From assembly GCF_900454835.1 (NCBI RefSeq), contig NZ_UGTM01000002.1, forward strand, positions 806,001-870,000: 64,000 nucleotides of DNA. Direction: 5' to 3'. The notes beneath the pieces are model-generated. The model saw only the letters and a list, made by a program, of their open reading frames with translations, ran no database searches and had not been told where the DNA came from. This document shows, in pieces, positions 15,380 to 23,662 of the stretch. Position 1 is the stretch's first letter. Each line of letters opens with the position of its first letter. The position numbers and the translations under genes are program-made. The DNA comes from Prevotella denticola. Its GTDB lineage: Bacteria; Bacteroidota; Bacteroidia; Bacteroidales; Bacteroidaceae.

Positions 15380-16990
15380 ATGAAAAGTAAATATATTTTC
15401 TTTGCTGTTTCGTTGTTTGCTGCTTTGTCTGCAAATGCACAGGAGACATACGAGAATGCTAAGTTAGCAGGAGAGGACTTGAATGGTACTGCACGCTACG
15501 TTGGTATGGGTGGAGCCATGGAAGCCTTGGGTGCTGATATTTCTACTATCGGTTCTAACCCAGCTGGTATCGGTTTGTTCCGTCACAGCAATGTTAGTCT
15601 CAGTGCTGGTCTTCTTATGCAATCAGATGGTAAGGAGTTCTCTAATGGTAAGAAGACTAATCTGAGCTTCGATCAGATTGGTGGTGTCTATACTACTCGT
15701 ACTGGTCAGAAGTCTTTTCTTAACTTTGGTTTCAACTATCATAAGAGCAAGAACTTTGATTATATCCTTAATGCTGCAGGCTCTTTGAATGGAAGTTCAC
15801 AGAATAAGCAGTCATATATTAAGGGTGCACTTGGTAATCAGAGCGAGGGTGGTTTCTTTGTTAAGAATAAGGATGGTGAAAATATTGGCTATGTAAATTC
15901 AACTCCAACTTCAAAGAGAGCATACACTTGGAGCCAGATTGATTACCTTTATTGGAATTCATTGATTCCTGGTAGTAATGGACTTTATAACTATGAGAAA
16001 GCTACTGGTTATACTTTAGACCGTGCGCATACTGGCTATATTGGTAACTACGACTTTGCTGTGAGTGGAAACCTCAATGACAGGGTTTATCTCGGTTTGA
16101 CATTCGGTATGAAGGATGTTAATTATAAGGGATATAGTGAGTATCGTGAGAATTTCAATAATGGTGGAGTTGTTGTTCGTGACGAGAGAAAGGTAACGGG
16201 TTCAGGTTTTGATATCACTGCTGGTGTAATTGTTCGTCCAGTAGCGGAGTCTCCATTTAGAATTGGTGCATACGTGAAGTCTCCAACATGGTATGACTTA
16301 ACAACATCAAATGCATCAGATCTTGTTTACGCTCAGGGTACAACAAATAAGAAATCTTACAGTAGCAATTCATACGATTTCAAGATGTGGACACCTTGGA
16401 AGTTTGGTTTCTCTCTTGGTCACACCGTTGGCAACTACCTTGCTTTGGGTGCAACATACGAGTATGAGAATTATAGTAATATTAATAGTAGAGTCAATGA
16501 TGGTGGATACTATGATTATTACGATGGTCAGTACTACGAGTCATCAAGTCCTGATAGGATTATGAATGCTCACACGAAGGAAGTTCTGAAAGGTGTTAGT
16601 ACTTTGAAGTTAGGTATTGAGTACAAGCCAGTAAGTAATGTTGCTTTACGTATAGGTTACAACTATGTAAGTCCAAAATATGTAAGTGATGCGCAGAAAG
16701 ATCCCGGTCTTGCTTCTTTAGGTACATTATATTCTTCAACAACAGACTACACAAACTGGGGAGCAATCAACCGTCTCACATTAGGTGTTGGTTATCAGAT
16801 TAAGAAGTTCAATATTGATTTAGCTTATCAGTATAGCACACAGAATGGTTCTTTTGCTCCATTCTCTAATATTAGAGATGTTTCTATACCTTCTGGTGCT
16901 ACAACTGTAAAGGAGTCTAACGTTGCAACAAGCACTGATGTTAAGAACAACAAAAGTCAGTTGCTCCTCACATTGGGCTATCGCTTCTAA
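15380..16990 (+). CDS. OmpP1/FadL-type outer membrane transport protein
   Basis: 536 aa with signal peptide MKSKYIFFAVSLFAALSANA-QET. The mature start is typical for the Bacteroidota OmpP1/FadL/TodX-like group: ENAKLAGEDLNGTARYVGMGGAMEALGADISTIGSNPAGIG is split across residues ~26-66. The rest is alternating beta strands, ending in LLLTLGYRF with the terminal aromatic residue needed for outer membrane insertion. Relatives are often labelled hemin receptors without proof; transport of hydrophobic compounds is the family-level expectation. Likely cotranscribed with the Tyr/Gly-rich gene; a strong terminator follows. Confidence 0.9.
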   Translation: MKSKYIFFAVSLFAALSANAQETYENAKLAGEDLNGTARYVGMGGAMEALGADISTIGSNPAGIGLFRHSNVSLSAGLLMQSDGKEFSNGKKTNLSFDQIGGVYTTRTGQKSFLNFGFNYHKSKNFDYILNAAGSLNGSSQNKQSYIKGALGNQSEGGFFVKNKDGENIGYVNSTPTSKRAYTWSQIDYLYWNSLIPGSNGLYNYEKATGYTLDRAHTGYIGNYDFAVSGNLNDRVYLGLTFGMKDVNYKGYSEYRENFNNGGVVVRDERKVTGSGFDITAGVIVRPVAESPFRIGAYVKSPTWYDLTTSNASDLVYAQGTTNKKSYSSNSYDFKMWTPWKFGFSLGHTVGNYLALGATYEYENYSNINSRVNDGGYYDYYDGQYYESSSPDRIMNAHTKEVLKGVSTLKLGIEYKPVSNVALRIGYNYVSPKYVSDAQKDPGLASLGTLYSSTTDYTNWGAINRLTLGVGYQIKKFNIDLAYQYSTQNGSFAPFSNIRDVSIPSGATTVKESNVATSTDVKNNKSQLLLTLGYRF

Positions 16991-17100
16991 GATGGTCGAA
17001 AGACAAATGGGAAGATACATCAAAAGTGTATTAATATAAATTCATGAATGAAAAGAGTGCGCTGTAAGCATACCAATAATAAAGAACCATATCAGTAAAT

Positions 17101-17152
17101 AAAGAACCATATCAGGACTCCGTGTTGAGTATTGATATGGTTCTTTTTTTTA
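17101..17152 (+). terminator. Terminator of the porin operon
   Basis: AAAGAACCATATCA (17101-17114) pairs with TGATATGGTTCTTT (17133-17146) over 14 bp, followed by a T run. The left arm is also present as a direct repeat just upstream (about 17081-17095), and the loop plus right arm recurs in diverged form at about 17178-17215. Confidence 0.9.
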
Positions 17153-17936
17153 ACGGTCAGATAAGAAAGAGAGCTATGTCAGATTCCGTGTTAAGCATTG
17201 ATATGACCCTTTCTGTCAACTTTAATAACATCATACTTCAGGCTGCCAATACGTATATTCTATAGGACAGCAAATCTATTTATCATAAGTCCCATTACCT
17301 GAAAACCGTGTACGGGAGGACGGACGGGCGGTCCGCAGCGGCTCCCCGCACGTCTATCGGGCTGGAATCCCCGCAGATCATTCCGGCCTGTGCCCATAAT
17401 CCCAGAACGGGACACGGCGGCGACAACGGATAGCCGCGGACTGACAGCATCAGGCCTGCGTTGACATCCAGGACTTCCTGACGGCCGGCGGCTCCGTCCG
17501 CGATGTCTGCGAACCTGTTCCCGGCACCTCCAGATTCCGTCCCTTGACACACACATGGAATTCCGGGCCGTCAACATTATTACAAGGTTCGGGCCGTAGA
17601 CACGACCGGTGTTTAACGACGACACGGTATGTGACTCACCGACAACACGGTATGTGACGGGCGTCAACACGTTTTCATGAACAAGGACTTATTTCCTTTA
17701 CAAAGGGAGACATAGTACTGGAAAAAGCCGGGATGGAGATCCATACAGAACCCTACTTAACGGGGTTGATACGATGCCATCTGGCTGGAAGGCATGGAAC
17801 TATACTGCATTCAAACTGATTCTGCAGAAGAAGAAAAGGAAGAGAGACAAGGGCAAGATGGACTTCTTTGAAGTTTTATCGGACACCAATCATTAGAATC
17901 AATACCTCCTGCCATACAATGAAGACAACAGAAAAC
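17153..17936. other. Repeat-rich gap between the porin and the Crp/Fnr gene
   Basis: 784 bases. 17290-17560 is strikingly G+C-rich with frames open on several strands but no protein I recognise; the 136-codon minus frame 17260-17670 runs through the ACAC boxes and is not credible. 17551-17900 is a partial copy of the dispersed element. No gene is called. Confidence 0.55.
17551..17900 (+). repeat. Dispersed degenerate element, middle copy
   Basis: ACAC/ACAT boxes start at 17551, 17574, 17600, 17622, 17645 and 17667, mostly 22-23 bases apart. Positions 17638-17670 match 1001-1033 closely (ACCGACAACAC..TATG.GACGGGC..CAACAC). Further right, ACTTATTTC and TTTTATCGGACA recall the copy at 63.2 kb, but the middle differs and would end a short reading frame at about 17896. 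Partial relationship only. Confidence 0.5.
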
Positions 17937-18602
17937 TTAATCACGCAGTGCTTCCAGTTGCGGAATAGTAAGGACTCCCCTGCTCATGGACAGTAGACCT
18001 TCGTGCTGCATCCCGTTAAGCATACGGGAAATATTAAGCCGGCTCTGGTGCAGTTCGTGGGCAAGATCCTCCATCCTTATCTTCACCACTTTGGGTCCGG
18101 CTTGTGTAAGACAGCGGAGGCGGAGAAAGTCTACAAACTGCTGCCGGATACCGTCCGACTGCCGCCGCCATGGAATACGTCCCATTCGCTGTGCCAGCAT
18201 CGATATACTGTTGAGAAAATTCAGACGGAAAATGAGATGGTTGTCGAGGAGGCGCAATACTTCCTGCTTGTCCAGGGAGAGCAGACTGCAATCGGTCTGT
18301 GCAATGAAGTCCTTGGTGTAATGTTGCATAAGTCCGAACAGAAGTTCCGGCTGAATCACCGATGGCGACTTCATCTCCTCTTCTATACAGTACCGGTGGC
18401 TGTCGGCGTAGCTGATGACACGAAGAATCCCACTCATAAGGAAAAAAAGCTGTATACATTTTTCATCTTTCCTGACAAGTGGTCTGCCTGCTGTCAGCTT
18501 ATGAAAGCCGAACTTCGTATGTTCTACTATATCAGAATGTTCATCTGTACTGATTCCGATGAAAAGAGGTAATTCAAGGAGCTTGTTATAGAGTTGCAGC
18601 AT
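17937..18602 (-). CDS. Crp/Fnr family transcriptional regulator
   Basis: 221 aa, normal length. An N-terminal cyclic-nucleotide-binding-type beta barrel (residues ~10-120; GFHKLTAGRPLVRKDEKCIQ, FFLMSGILRVIS) is followed by the dimer helix and a C-terminal winged helix (KIRMEDLAHELHQSRLNISRMLNGMQ, recognition helix LNISRML). No Cys cluster for iron-sulfur binding of the FNR type. The residues that bind cAMP in CRP are not evident, so the ligand is unknown. It stands alone beside the repeat-rich gap; targets cannot be inferred. Confidence 0.88.
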   Translation of the reverse strand: MLQLYNKLLELPLFIGISTDEHSDIVEHTKFGFHKLTAGRPLVRKDEKCIQLFFLMSGILRVISYADSHRYCIEEEMKSPSVIQPELLFGLMQHYTKDFIAQTDCSLLSLDKQEVLRLLDNHLIFRLNFLNSISMLAQRMGRIPWRRQSDGIRQQFVDFLRLRCLTQAGPKVVKIRMEDLAHELHQSRLNISRMLNGMQHEGLLSMSRGVLTIPQLEALRD

Positions 18603-18715
18603 TCGTCTGTTGATTATAATTTATTGACAGGCAGCACATGGAGCTTAAGGGTGAAGACTGACGAGCCGGATGGATTGTCTGTCCAAAACAGCATCTGCAT
18701 TTCAATGCCTATCCC

Positions 18716-19732
18716 CTACTCCACTACTTTCCCTTTCATAGAAGGACTGTACCAAACCCTCAGTTTTCCTCTTGCATCCAAATAAATGAAATAGGCCATT
18801 AATTCGGGATGACGTGCAAGGAGTCTGCGTGCTTTCTCAATACCCATCACCATGAATGAAGTGGCATAGGCATCTGCCGTAGCGCAGTTCTTTGCCAGCA
18901 CTGTGGCCGACAGCAGGGAATGCTGTACGGGATAGCCTGTTTTAGGATCAATGGTGTGGGCATATTTTTTTCCGCCCTTGTAATAGAAGTTCCGGTAATT
19001 TCCACTTGTCGCCATCGCCTTATCAGTGACATTCAAGACGGTTTCAAGTTCCTGATTCGTATTCAGACTGTCATCCGTCGGCTTTGTAACACCGATTTTC
19101 CAAGGCAAACGCTGTTCGCTGTTTCCCTTTGTGACAATCTCGCCGCCTATCTCCACCATAAAATTCTCAATGCCATTGCGGCGAAGAAGCCGTGCCACAA
19201 CATCCGAACCATACCCCTTGGCGATGGCGGAACAGTCTAACATCGTGCGGCGGTCCTGCTTTCGTATCGAATTGCCGACAAGTTCCACCTTTTTATATCC
19301 GACGATCCGGCGCAGACTGTCAATCTTCTCCTTGGACGGATGCTGTCCTGTCTTGAAACCGAAGCCCCACATATTGACCATCGGTGCGACGGTAATGTCG
19401 AAGGCTCCATCTGTATCTTTGGACACTTCCTCTGCCAAAGTGAACACTTCGTCGAACATACTGTTTACCTTTACCGGTTTGTTCCGGTTTATCTGAGAAA
19501 TCATTGAGCCGGCATCAAAGGTCGAAAAAGTCTCGTTGACCTTTTTCAGCTCGGCGTCAATCTGCGGCTGCAGGTCTTCATTGCTCTGGTAAGTGATGTG
19601 GTAGACCGTTCCAAAAACAAAGCCGGTATTATGTTGGTAAGGCATTGCATGCTGACAACGGACAATGGCAATCGAACCGATAAGCAGCACAAGCAGGAAC
19701 GGGACTTGCCAATACAGTTTTTTCTTGTTCAT
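18716..19732 (-). CDS. apbE: FAD:protein FMN transferase
   Basis: 338 aa. Attaches FMN covalently to Thr residues of exported flavoproteins such as the NqrB/NqrC subunits of the sodium pump. N-terminal signal/anchor (LYWQVPFLLVLLIGSIAIVRC) may be a lipoprotein-type signal ending at Cys. ApbE features: GTVYHITY, DFSTFDAGSMISQIN-like region (here ETFSTFDAGSMISQIN), DCSAIAKGYGSD, ENFMVEIGGEIVTKG, and YAHTIDPKTGYPV followed by CATADAYATS. Acts in the periplasm. No Nqr genes nearby. Monocistronic. Confidence 0.94.
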   Translation of the reverse strand: MNKKKLYWQVPFLLVLLIGSIAIVRCQHAMPYQHNTGFVFGTVYHITYQSNEDLQPQIDAELKKVNETFSTFDAGSMISQINRNKPVKVNSMFDEVFTLAEEVSKDTDGAFDITVAPMVNMWGFGFKTGQHPSKEKIDSLRRIVGYKKVELVGNSIRKQDRRTMLDCSAIAKGYGSDVVARLLRRNGIENFMVEIGGEIVTKGNSEQRLPWKIGVTKPTDDSLNTNQELETVLNVTDKAMATSGNYRNFYYKGGKKYAHTIDPKTGYPVQHSLLSATVLAKNCATADAYATSFMVMGIEKARRLLARHPELMAYFIYLDARGKLRVWYSPSMKGKVVE

Positions 19733-19863
19733 TTGTGTTATTGATTTGCGTAAAAACGAAAGACTACAGCAGAAAACAGATGGTACCGATACGCTTTGAA
19801 AATGCCGTCAACCAGCATACAGACAGGTACAATGTATCGGATTGCGGATAATCCCACTTTCCT

Positions 19864-20562
19864 TTATAGTTCAAGAAGGATGTTGAAAGTGGCACCGAGC
19901 CGTGACGAACCTCCCCGCCCATAGCCGGGGACGTACCAGGGTTCTCCGATGCCGTCAGCCTTATGAGCCAGCCGTAACTTGTAGCGTACCGTCCACCCCA
20001 TACGTATCATTCCCCATATTCTGGCATCCACCCCTCCGACAACTTCTGCCCAGAACTGGCTTCCCTTGTTGCCGACGGCACCATAAGCAGCCTGTGTTCT
20101 CCAGATAGGGTCGGCTATACCCGGACTGTGGACATCATATTTGAAAGATGTATACCCTAACCGTCCACCGACGAGAAATCGGTAATCGTCATGCTTGTTC
20201 TTGAGCATATTGAAGTCGCAACCCACACGTGCAAAAGGCGCACTTGTCTTGAATTCCGTACCAGTCGTTTCATCGCTCTTGTCAGCCTTCCCTACGCCGG
20301 CCTCGACGACGGGATAGTATCTGTCCTTGATATTCAAGCGCAGCAAGGCTTCGTACTGTCCGTAAGAAGCAAGCGAACGCATGGCGGGGCCAATGGCATC
20401 GACCCCTACTGCGATACCACGGAAGAAAGCTGTGGAGTCTTCCTTCTCCTTCACAGCTGATGCCCTGCGTTGTGCGTCGGCTGTACCAGAAGCCAGAAGG
20501 AACAGTATGCTAATGAGCAGTAAAGCGGATAAGGATGTTCTCTTTCGTTCCATCATAGTCAA
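19864..20562 (-). CDS. DUF6048-like exported protein
   Basis: 232 aa with signal peptide (ALLLISILFLLASGTADA-QRR). The mature protein looks like a small beta-barrel: FFRGIAVGVDAIGPAMRSL, alternating strands, VGGRLGYTSFKYD, and a C-terminus LGATFNILLEL. I place it in the Bacteroidota DUF6048 group from memory of sequence and context. Its start lies inside the upstream gene (53-base overlap), which implies translational coupling with the DUF6452-like lipoprotein. Probably an outer membrane protein of unknown function. Confidence 0.78.
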   Translation of the reverse strand: MTMMERKRTSLSALLLISILFLLASGTADAQRRASAVKEKEDSTAFFRGIAVGVDAIGPAMRSLASYGQYEALLRLNIKDRYYPVVEAGVGKADKSDETTGTEFKTSAPFARVGCDFNMLKNKHDDYRFLVGGRLGYTSFKYDVHSPGIADPIWRTQAAYGAVGNKGSQFWAEVVGGVDARIWGMIRMGWTVRYKLRLAHKADGIGEPWYVPGYGRGGSSRLGATFNILLEL

Positions 20563-21013
20563 CGTTTGGGTTATTGATTTCTATCCGGCTGATACGTGTT
20601 CCCGTAGCTGCAACGGAAGTGAGTGTATGGAAGAAAACGGGCGAACAGTCGACGCTCTCGAAATGGCTCACATTCGTTTTTCCGACCGTCACGGTATCGA
20701 CAGTCGTCAGGCCGTCCTTGCTTGTAAAAACAAAGCGCAGCCGGTCGCTGTCGCCACTGTAGCTCATCGGCAGGCTGAACTTCGTCGTCTTGACCAGCCG
20801 GTTCAGCAGCACCGTGTCGGTCTTGTTCTCACGAATTGCCGAAACTGTAAGCGTATCGCGCAGTGTATCGCCCTGGACAACATAGTTTGCCAACACACCA
20901 TTTGTAACAGGACAGTCTATTTCGGTACAGGAGTTCAATCCTCCTAACCCACCCAAAAAGAGCAGAAAAAGCCCGATCTGTTTTGTCATTTGTCTGATAT
21001 TACTGTTATTCAT
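20510..21013 (-). CDS. DUF6452-like lipoprotein
   Basis: 167 aa with a lipoprotein signal (FLLFLGGLGGLNSC-TEI; Cys in the lipobox). The mature part begins DCPVTNGVLANYVV and contains TDTVLLNRL and beta-rich sequence; this resembles the Bacteroidota DUF6452 family, which typically sits just before a DUF6048 gene as here. Expected to be membrane-anchored in the periplasm or at the surface. The 3' end overlaps the next gene by 53 bases. Function unknown. Confidence 0.78.
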   Translation of the reverse strand: MNNSNIRQMTKQIGLFLLFLGGLGGLNSCTEIDCPVTNGVLANYVVQGDTLRDTLTVSAIRENKTDTVLLNRLVKTTKFSLPMSYSGDSDRLRFVFTSKDGLTTVDTVTVGKTNVSHFESVDCSPVFFHTLTSVAATGTRISRIEINNPNVDYDGTKENILIRFTAH

Positions 21014-21101
21014 CTTCCAATTGTCTCTTCAACCGGCAGGAAACACCTGCCTCCTCTGTGCAACCGGCCGCCCCGACCGTTTCCGTTTTTATAGTTGTCT
21101 C

Positions 21102-22055
21102 CTATATTTCTTTTTCTATCTGATAATCATTCCTGTGTGGATTGCTGCGACTGATAAGGTCGCCGACGAAACCTGCAAGGAAAAGCTGTGTTCCCAATAC
21201 CATTGCGACAAGGGCTATGAAGAAAGAAGCATGGTCGGAAAGCAGGTCACCATAGACACCGTTGACAAGCATCACACACTTCTCTACAATCAACCAGACA
21301 AAGGCGATAAAGCCTATGAAGAACATGAACGACCCCATCAGACCGAAGACGTGCATGGGCTTCTTGCCGAAATTCGTAAGAAACCAGAGCGTCAACAGGT
21401 CAAGATACCCGTTGAAGAAACGGTTTATGCCAAACTTCGACTTCCCGTACTTGCGTGCCTGATGGTGAACCACCTTTTCGCCGATATGCGCAAAGCCAGC
21501 CTCCTTGGCAAGATAAGGAATGTAACGGTGCATCTCACCATAGACCTCAATGTTCTTCACCACATCGCGGCGGTACGCCTTCAGTCCGCAGTTGAAGTCA
21601 TGCAGGTTATGCACACCGCTGATCCTGCGTGCCGTAGCATTGAACAGCTTTGTGGGAATCGTCTTCGACAGGGGGTCGTAACGTTTCTGCTTATAGCCGC
21701 TGACGAGATCGTACTTATCTTCCGTGATCATTCGGTACAGCTCGGGAATCTCATCGGGAGAATCCTGAAGGTCGGCATCCATTGTGATGACGACATCGCC
21801 CTGTGCAGCCTTGAAGCCACAGTAGAGGGCAGGGCTCTTTCCATAGTTGCGACGGAACTTGATGGCATGGACGTGTGAAGCATCCTTGCGCTGAAGTTCT
21901 TCAATGACATTCCAGCTGCTGTCGGTAGAACCATCGTTGATGAAGATGATTTCATACGTGAAGCCGTTGGTGTTCATCACACGTTGAATCCATGCATGTA
22001 ATTCCGGTAGACTTTCTTCCTCATTGAAGAGAGGGATGACAACTGATATATCCAT
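21102..22055 (-). CDS. GT2 glycosyltransferase, DPM1/ArnC-like, with two membrane helices
   Basis: 317 aa. N-terminal GT-A domain: VVIPLFNEEESLPEL, FINDGSTDSSW, DADLQDSPDEIPE (DXD-like metal site), NCGLKAYRRDVV and the C-terminal catalytic region ARKYGKSKFG. Two transmembrane helices follow (FGLMGSFMFFIGFIAFVWLI and SFFIALVAMVLGTQLFLAGF). This layout suits transfer of a sugar from a nucleotide sugar to undecaprenyl phosphate at the inner membrane. The sugar is not determinable. The next minus-strand gene lies 89 bases downstream, so cotranscription with the DUF6452 gene is possible. Confidence 0.9.
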   Translation of the reverse strand: MDISVVIPLFNEEESLPELHAWIQRVMNTNGFTYEIIFINDGSTDSSWNVIEELQRKDASHVHAIKFRRNYGKSPALYCGFKAAQGDVVITMDADLQDSPDEIPELYRMITEDKYDLVSGYKQKRYDPLSKTIPTKLFNATARRISGVHNLHDFNCGLKAYRRDVVKNIEVYGEMHRYIPYLAKEAGFAHIGEKVVHHQARKYGKSKFGINRFFNGYLDLLTLWFLTNFGKKPMHVFGLMGSFMFFIGFIAFVWLIVEKCVMLVNGVYGDLLSDHASFFIALVAMVLGTQLFLAGFVGDLISRSNPHRNDYQIEKEI

Positions 22056-22189
22056 ATTTCGAATTAGAAGTTTTGAATGACAAGTGATGATTTAATTGAG
22101 GTTGAAGTTATCGGCAAAGCATAATTTGGATTGGAATCATGGGACAATATGAAGATGAAATCTTAAGGACCTGTATCCTTCATTCATTG

Positions 22190-22729
22190 TCATAAATCCC
22201 GACTTTTAACCTGTTTCGACATGACAGCCGCAATAAAAAGCGAGCAGACACCACCCAGCATGATGGCAGAAACGAAGCTGCTGGAAGCCAAGGAATACGG
22301 CTGGAAAGCTTCCGGCAAAGCCGCCATGAACTCATTGTAAGGAATCCCGACGGCAGCAAGCGTGCTCTTGCCCTCACTGCTTGAATAAAGGCCGGAAACC
22401 ATCATGAGCAGTCTGCCGTTGTCAATAAAATACATATAAAGCCACTGCAGAAGGCTGAAAATGAGTGCCGCATTGAAAAAAACACGCAGACAATAAAGCA
22501 GACTGCGCCGAAAAGAAATGACACCTCTGCGCCCCTCCTCTCGGAATACCCTCAGACGGTAAGCCACGAAAAAGGGTGTAGAGAGCGTCAGCAGCAGACT
22601 GAACTGTGCCAGCACAGGCAGGAAAGCCGTACCCAGCAGGCAGGCGAAACTCGCCGACCACACGATGGCAAGGTAGAAACCGTCATAACGGCTGTAAGCC
22701 GTCAGCTGTTTGAAATCTTCGTAAACCAT
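22190..22729 (-). CDS. DUF4199-like integral membrane protein
   Basis: 179 aa with four strongly hydrophobic segments (AIVWSASFACLLGTAFLPVL, LLLTLSTPFFVAY, NAALIFSLLQWLYMYFI, FVSAIMLGGVCSLFIAAVM). Size and topology fit the DUF4199 family, which in Bacteroidales usually directly precedes a GT2 gene as here. Function unknown; an accessory role for the adjacent glycosyltransferase is only inferred. Starts with ATG at 22729; the SRP RNA promoter lies ~90 bases upstream on the other strand. Confidence 0.82.
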   Translation of the reverse strand: MVYEDFKQLTAYSRYDGFYLAIVWSASFACLLGTAFLPVLAQFSLLLTLSTPFFVAYRLRVFREEGRRGVISFRRSLLYCLRVFFNAALIFSLLQWLYMYFIDNGRLLMMVSGLYSSSEGKSTLAAVGIPYNEFMAALPEAFQPYSLASSSFVSAIMLGGVCSLFIAAVMSKQVKSRDL

Positions 22730-22821
22730 AATGCAAATGTACGGATTAATTATTATAAATAATGTAGTGTAATATCAAAATTATATTTTTTTGTTAAAAA
22801 CGGAAAAAGTCCCTCTTCCTC

Positions 22822-22852
22822 TTTGCCATTCTGAATTAAATCAGTATCTTTG
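22822..22852 (+). promoter_or_regulatory. Promoter of the SRP RNA / tRNA-Thr transcript
   Basis: TTG at 22823-22825 (in TTTG), exactly 19 bases, then TATCTTTG at 22845-22852: a full match to the Bacteroidota housekeeping promoter. Transcription would begin about 25-30 bases before the SRP RNA stem. Confidence 0.85.
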
Positions 22853-22882
22853 CAACCGCTTTACTTTTAGAGCACAGAATAT

Positions 22883-22978
22883 GGGCAAGTCTCCTACGAC
22901 CAGCTCCCTTTGAATCCCCCAGGACGGGAACGTAGCAAGGGCAGAAGGTTGTAGCGGTGCGATAGGAATTGCTTGCCC
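22883..22978 (+). ncRNA. ffs: Signal recognition particle RNA (4.5S type)
   Basis: About 96 bases closed by GGGCAAG...CTTGCCC. The apical part has the SRP hallmarks: CCCCCAGGACGGGAACGTAGCAAGGG region with the GGAA tetraloop and the CAGG / AGCA symmetric loops (shown here as CCAGGACGGGAACGTAGCA). It binds Ffh and guides ribosomes to the membrane. Preceded by an excellent promoter and followed after four bases by tRNA-Thr, so the two are probably one transcript. Confidence 0.92.
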
Positions 22979-22982
22979 ACCT

Positions 22983-23056
22983 GCCTCTTTAGCTCAGTTG
23001 GCCAGAGCACGTGATTTGTAATCTCGGGGTCGTTGGTTCGAATCCGACAAGAGGCT
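22983..23056 (+). tRNA. tRNA-Thr (anticodon TGT)
   Basis: 74 bases without encoded CCA. Acceptor GCCTCTT/AAGAGGC with discriminator T, D-stem GCTC/GAGC, anticodon loop TTTGTAA (TGT, reads ACA), T-arm GTTGG-TTCGAAT-CCGAC. The anticodon stem CGTGA/TCTCG has one U-U mismatch (position 29-41). Lies four bases after ffs. Confidence 0.93.
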
Positions 23057-23082
23057 CGAAATAATAGAATGACTAAGAACAC

Positions 23083-23121
23083 AGAAGAAGGTATGCCGCA
23101 AGGCATACCTTCTTTCGTTTT
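23083..23121 (+). terminator. Terminator of ffs/tRNA-Thr
   Basis: GAAGAAGGTATGCC-GCAA-GGCATACCTTCTTT, a long stem with GCAA tetraloop followed by CGTTTT. Confidence 0.85.
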
Positions 23122-23168
23122 CCGTAAGTCCAGTCATCTGGACCCATGATGAAGACACCCCCATAAAC

Positions 23169-23203
23169 GAAAAGGGGAACAACCTTTACAGTTGCTCCCC
23201 TGT
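23169..23203 (-). terminator. Terminator of tRNA-Lys
   Basis: On the minus strand GGGGAGCAAC and GTTGTTCCCC pair (one G-T) around a short loop and are followed by TTTTCG. Confidence 0.75.
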
Positions 23204-23214
23204 CTCTTAGGAAG

Positions 23215-23287
23215 TGATCCGCATGGGGCTCGAACCCATGACCCCAACATTAAAAGTGTTGTGCTCTACCAGCTGAGCTAGCGGATC
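23215..23287 (-). tRNA. tRNA-Lys (anticodon TTT)
   Basis: 73 bases on the minus strand. Acceptor GATCCGC/GCGGATC, discriminator A, D-stem GCTC/GAGC, anticodon stem CAACA with loop CTTTTAA (TTT), T-arm CATGG-GTTCGAG-CCCATG. Own promoter and terminator. Confidence 0.95.
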
Positions 23288-23314
23288 TCCCTGTGCTTTT
23301 ATTAAAAGCGAGTG

Positions 23315-23345
23315 CAAAGGTAATGAGTTTTTCCGGTAACACCAA
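23315..23345 (-). promoter_or_regulatory. Promoter of tRNA-Lys
   Basis: Minus strand TTG (23345-23343), 20 bases, TACCTTTG (23322-23315), 28 bases before the tRNA 5' end. Confidence 0.75.
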
Positions 23346-23662
23346 ATTATTTGCAGTTTTTCTTTTCTTTCCCACGCAGAACACTGAATACAGAAGATAC
23401 AAAACGCAGGCCCGGATACAGGAATACGGCCACCTGATTTGAGAAAAGAAGACCCTTTGCATTGAATCTTGAACAGCTGCTTAATGGGAAAAGCAACCGG
23501 TTGAAAGCTGCATCACGGATGCCGGCCTCTTCCTCTGCAGCCGGCCAGCAGAAAATTAATGGCCTGTTACACAAAAAAGATGGGAATTGATTTCCCCAAT
23601 CCGTCAAAAAGTAGTATTTTTGCGGTAAGAAAACAATTACGTTACAAATAATAAACAAACAA
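23346..23662. other. Gap between tRNA-Lys and pgk
   Basis: About 317 bases. A TATTTTTG box at 23615-23622 is the probable -7 of pgk (41 bases before the start); no TTG stands at 19-20 bases. Minus-strand frames here run through the pgk start and show no family features. Confidence 0.5.

Noticed and set aside
17260-17670. 136-codon minus frame in the G+C-rich gap
   Set aside because: Arg/Pro-rich composition typical of chance frames in G+C-rich DNA; it crosses the phased ACAC boxes shared with non-coding copies elsewhere.
22894-23106. Frames over ffs and tRNA-Thr
   Set aside because: The DNA is explained by two structural RNA genes.
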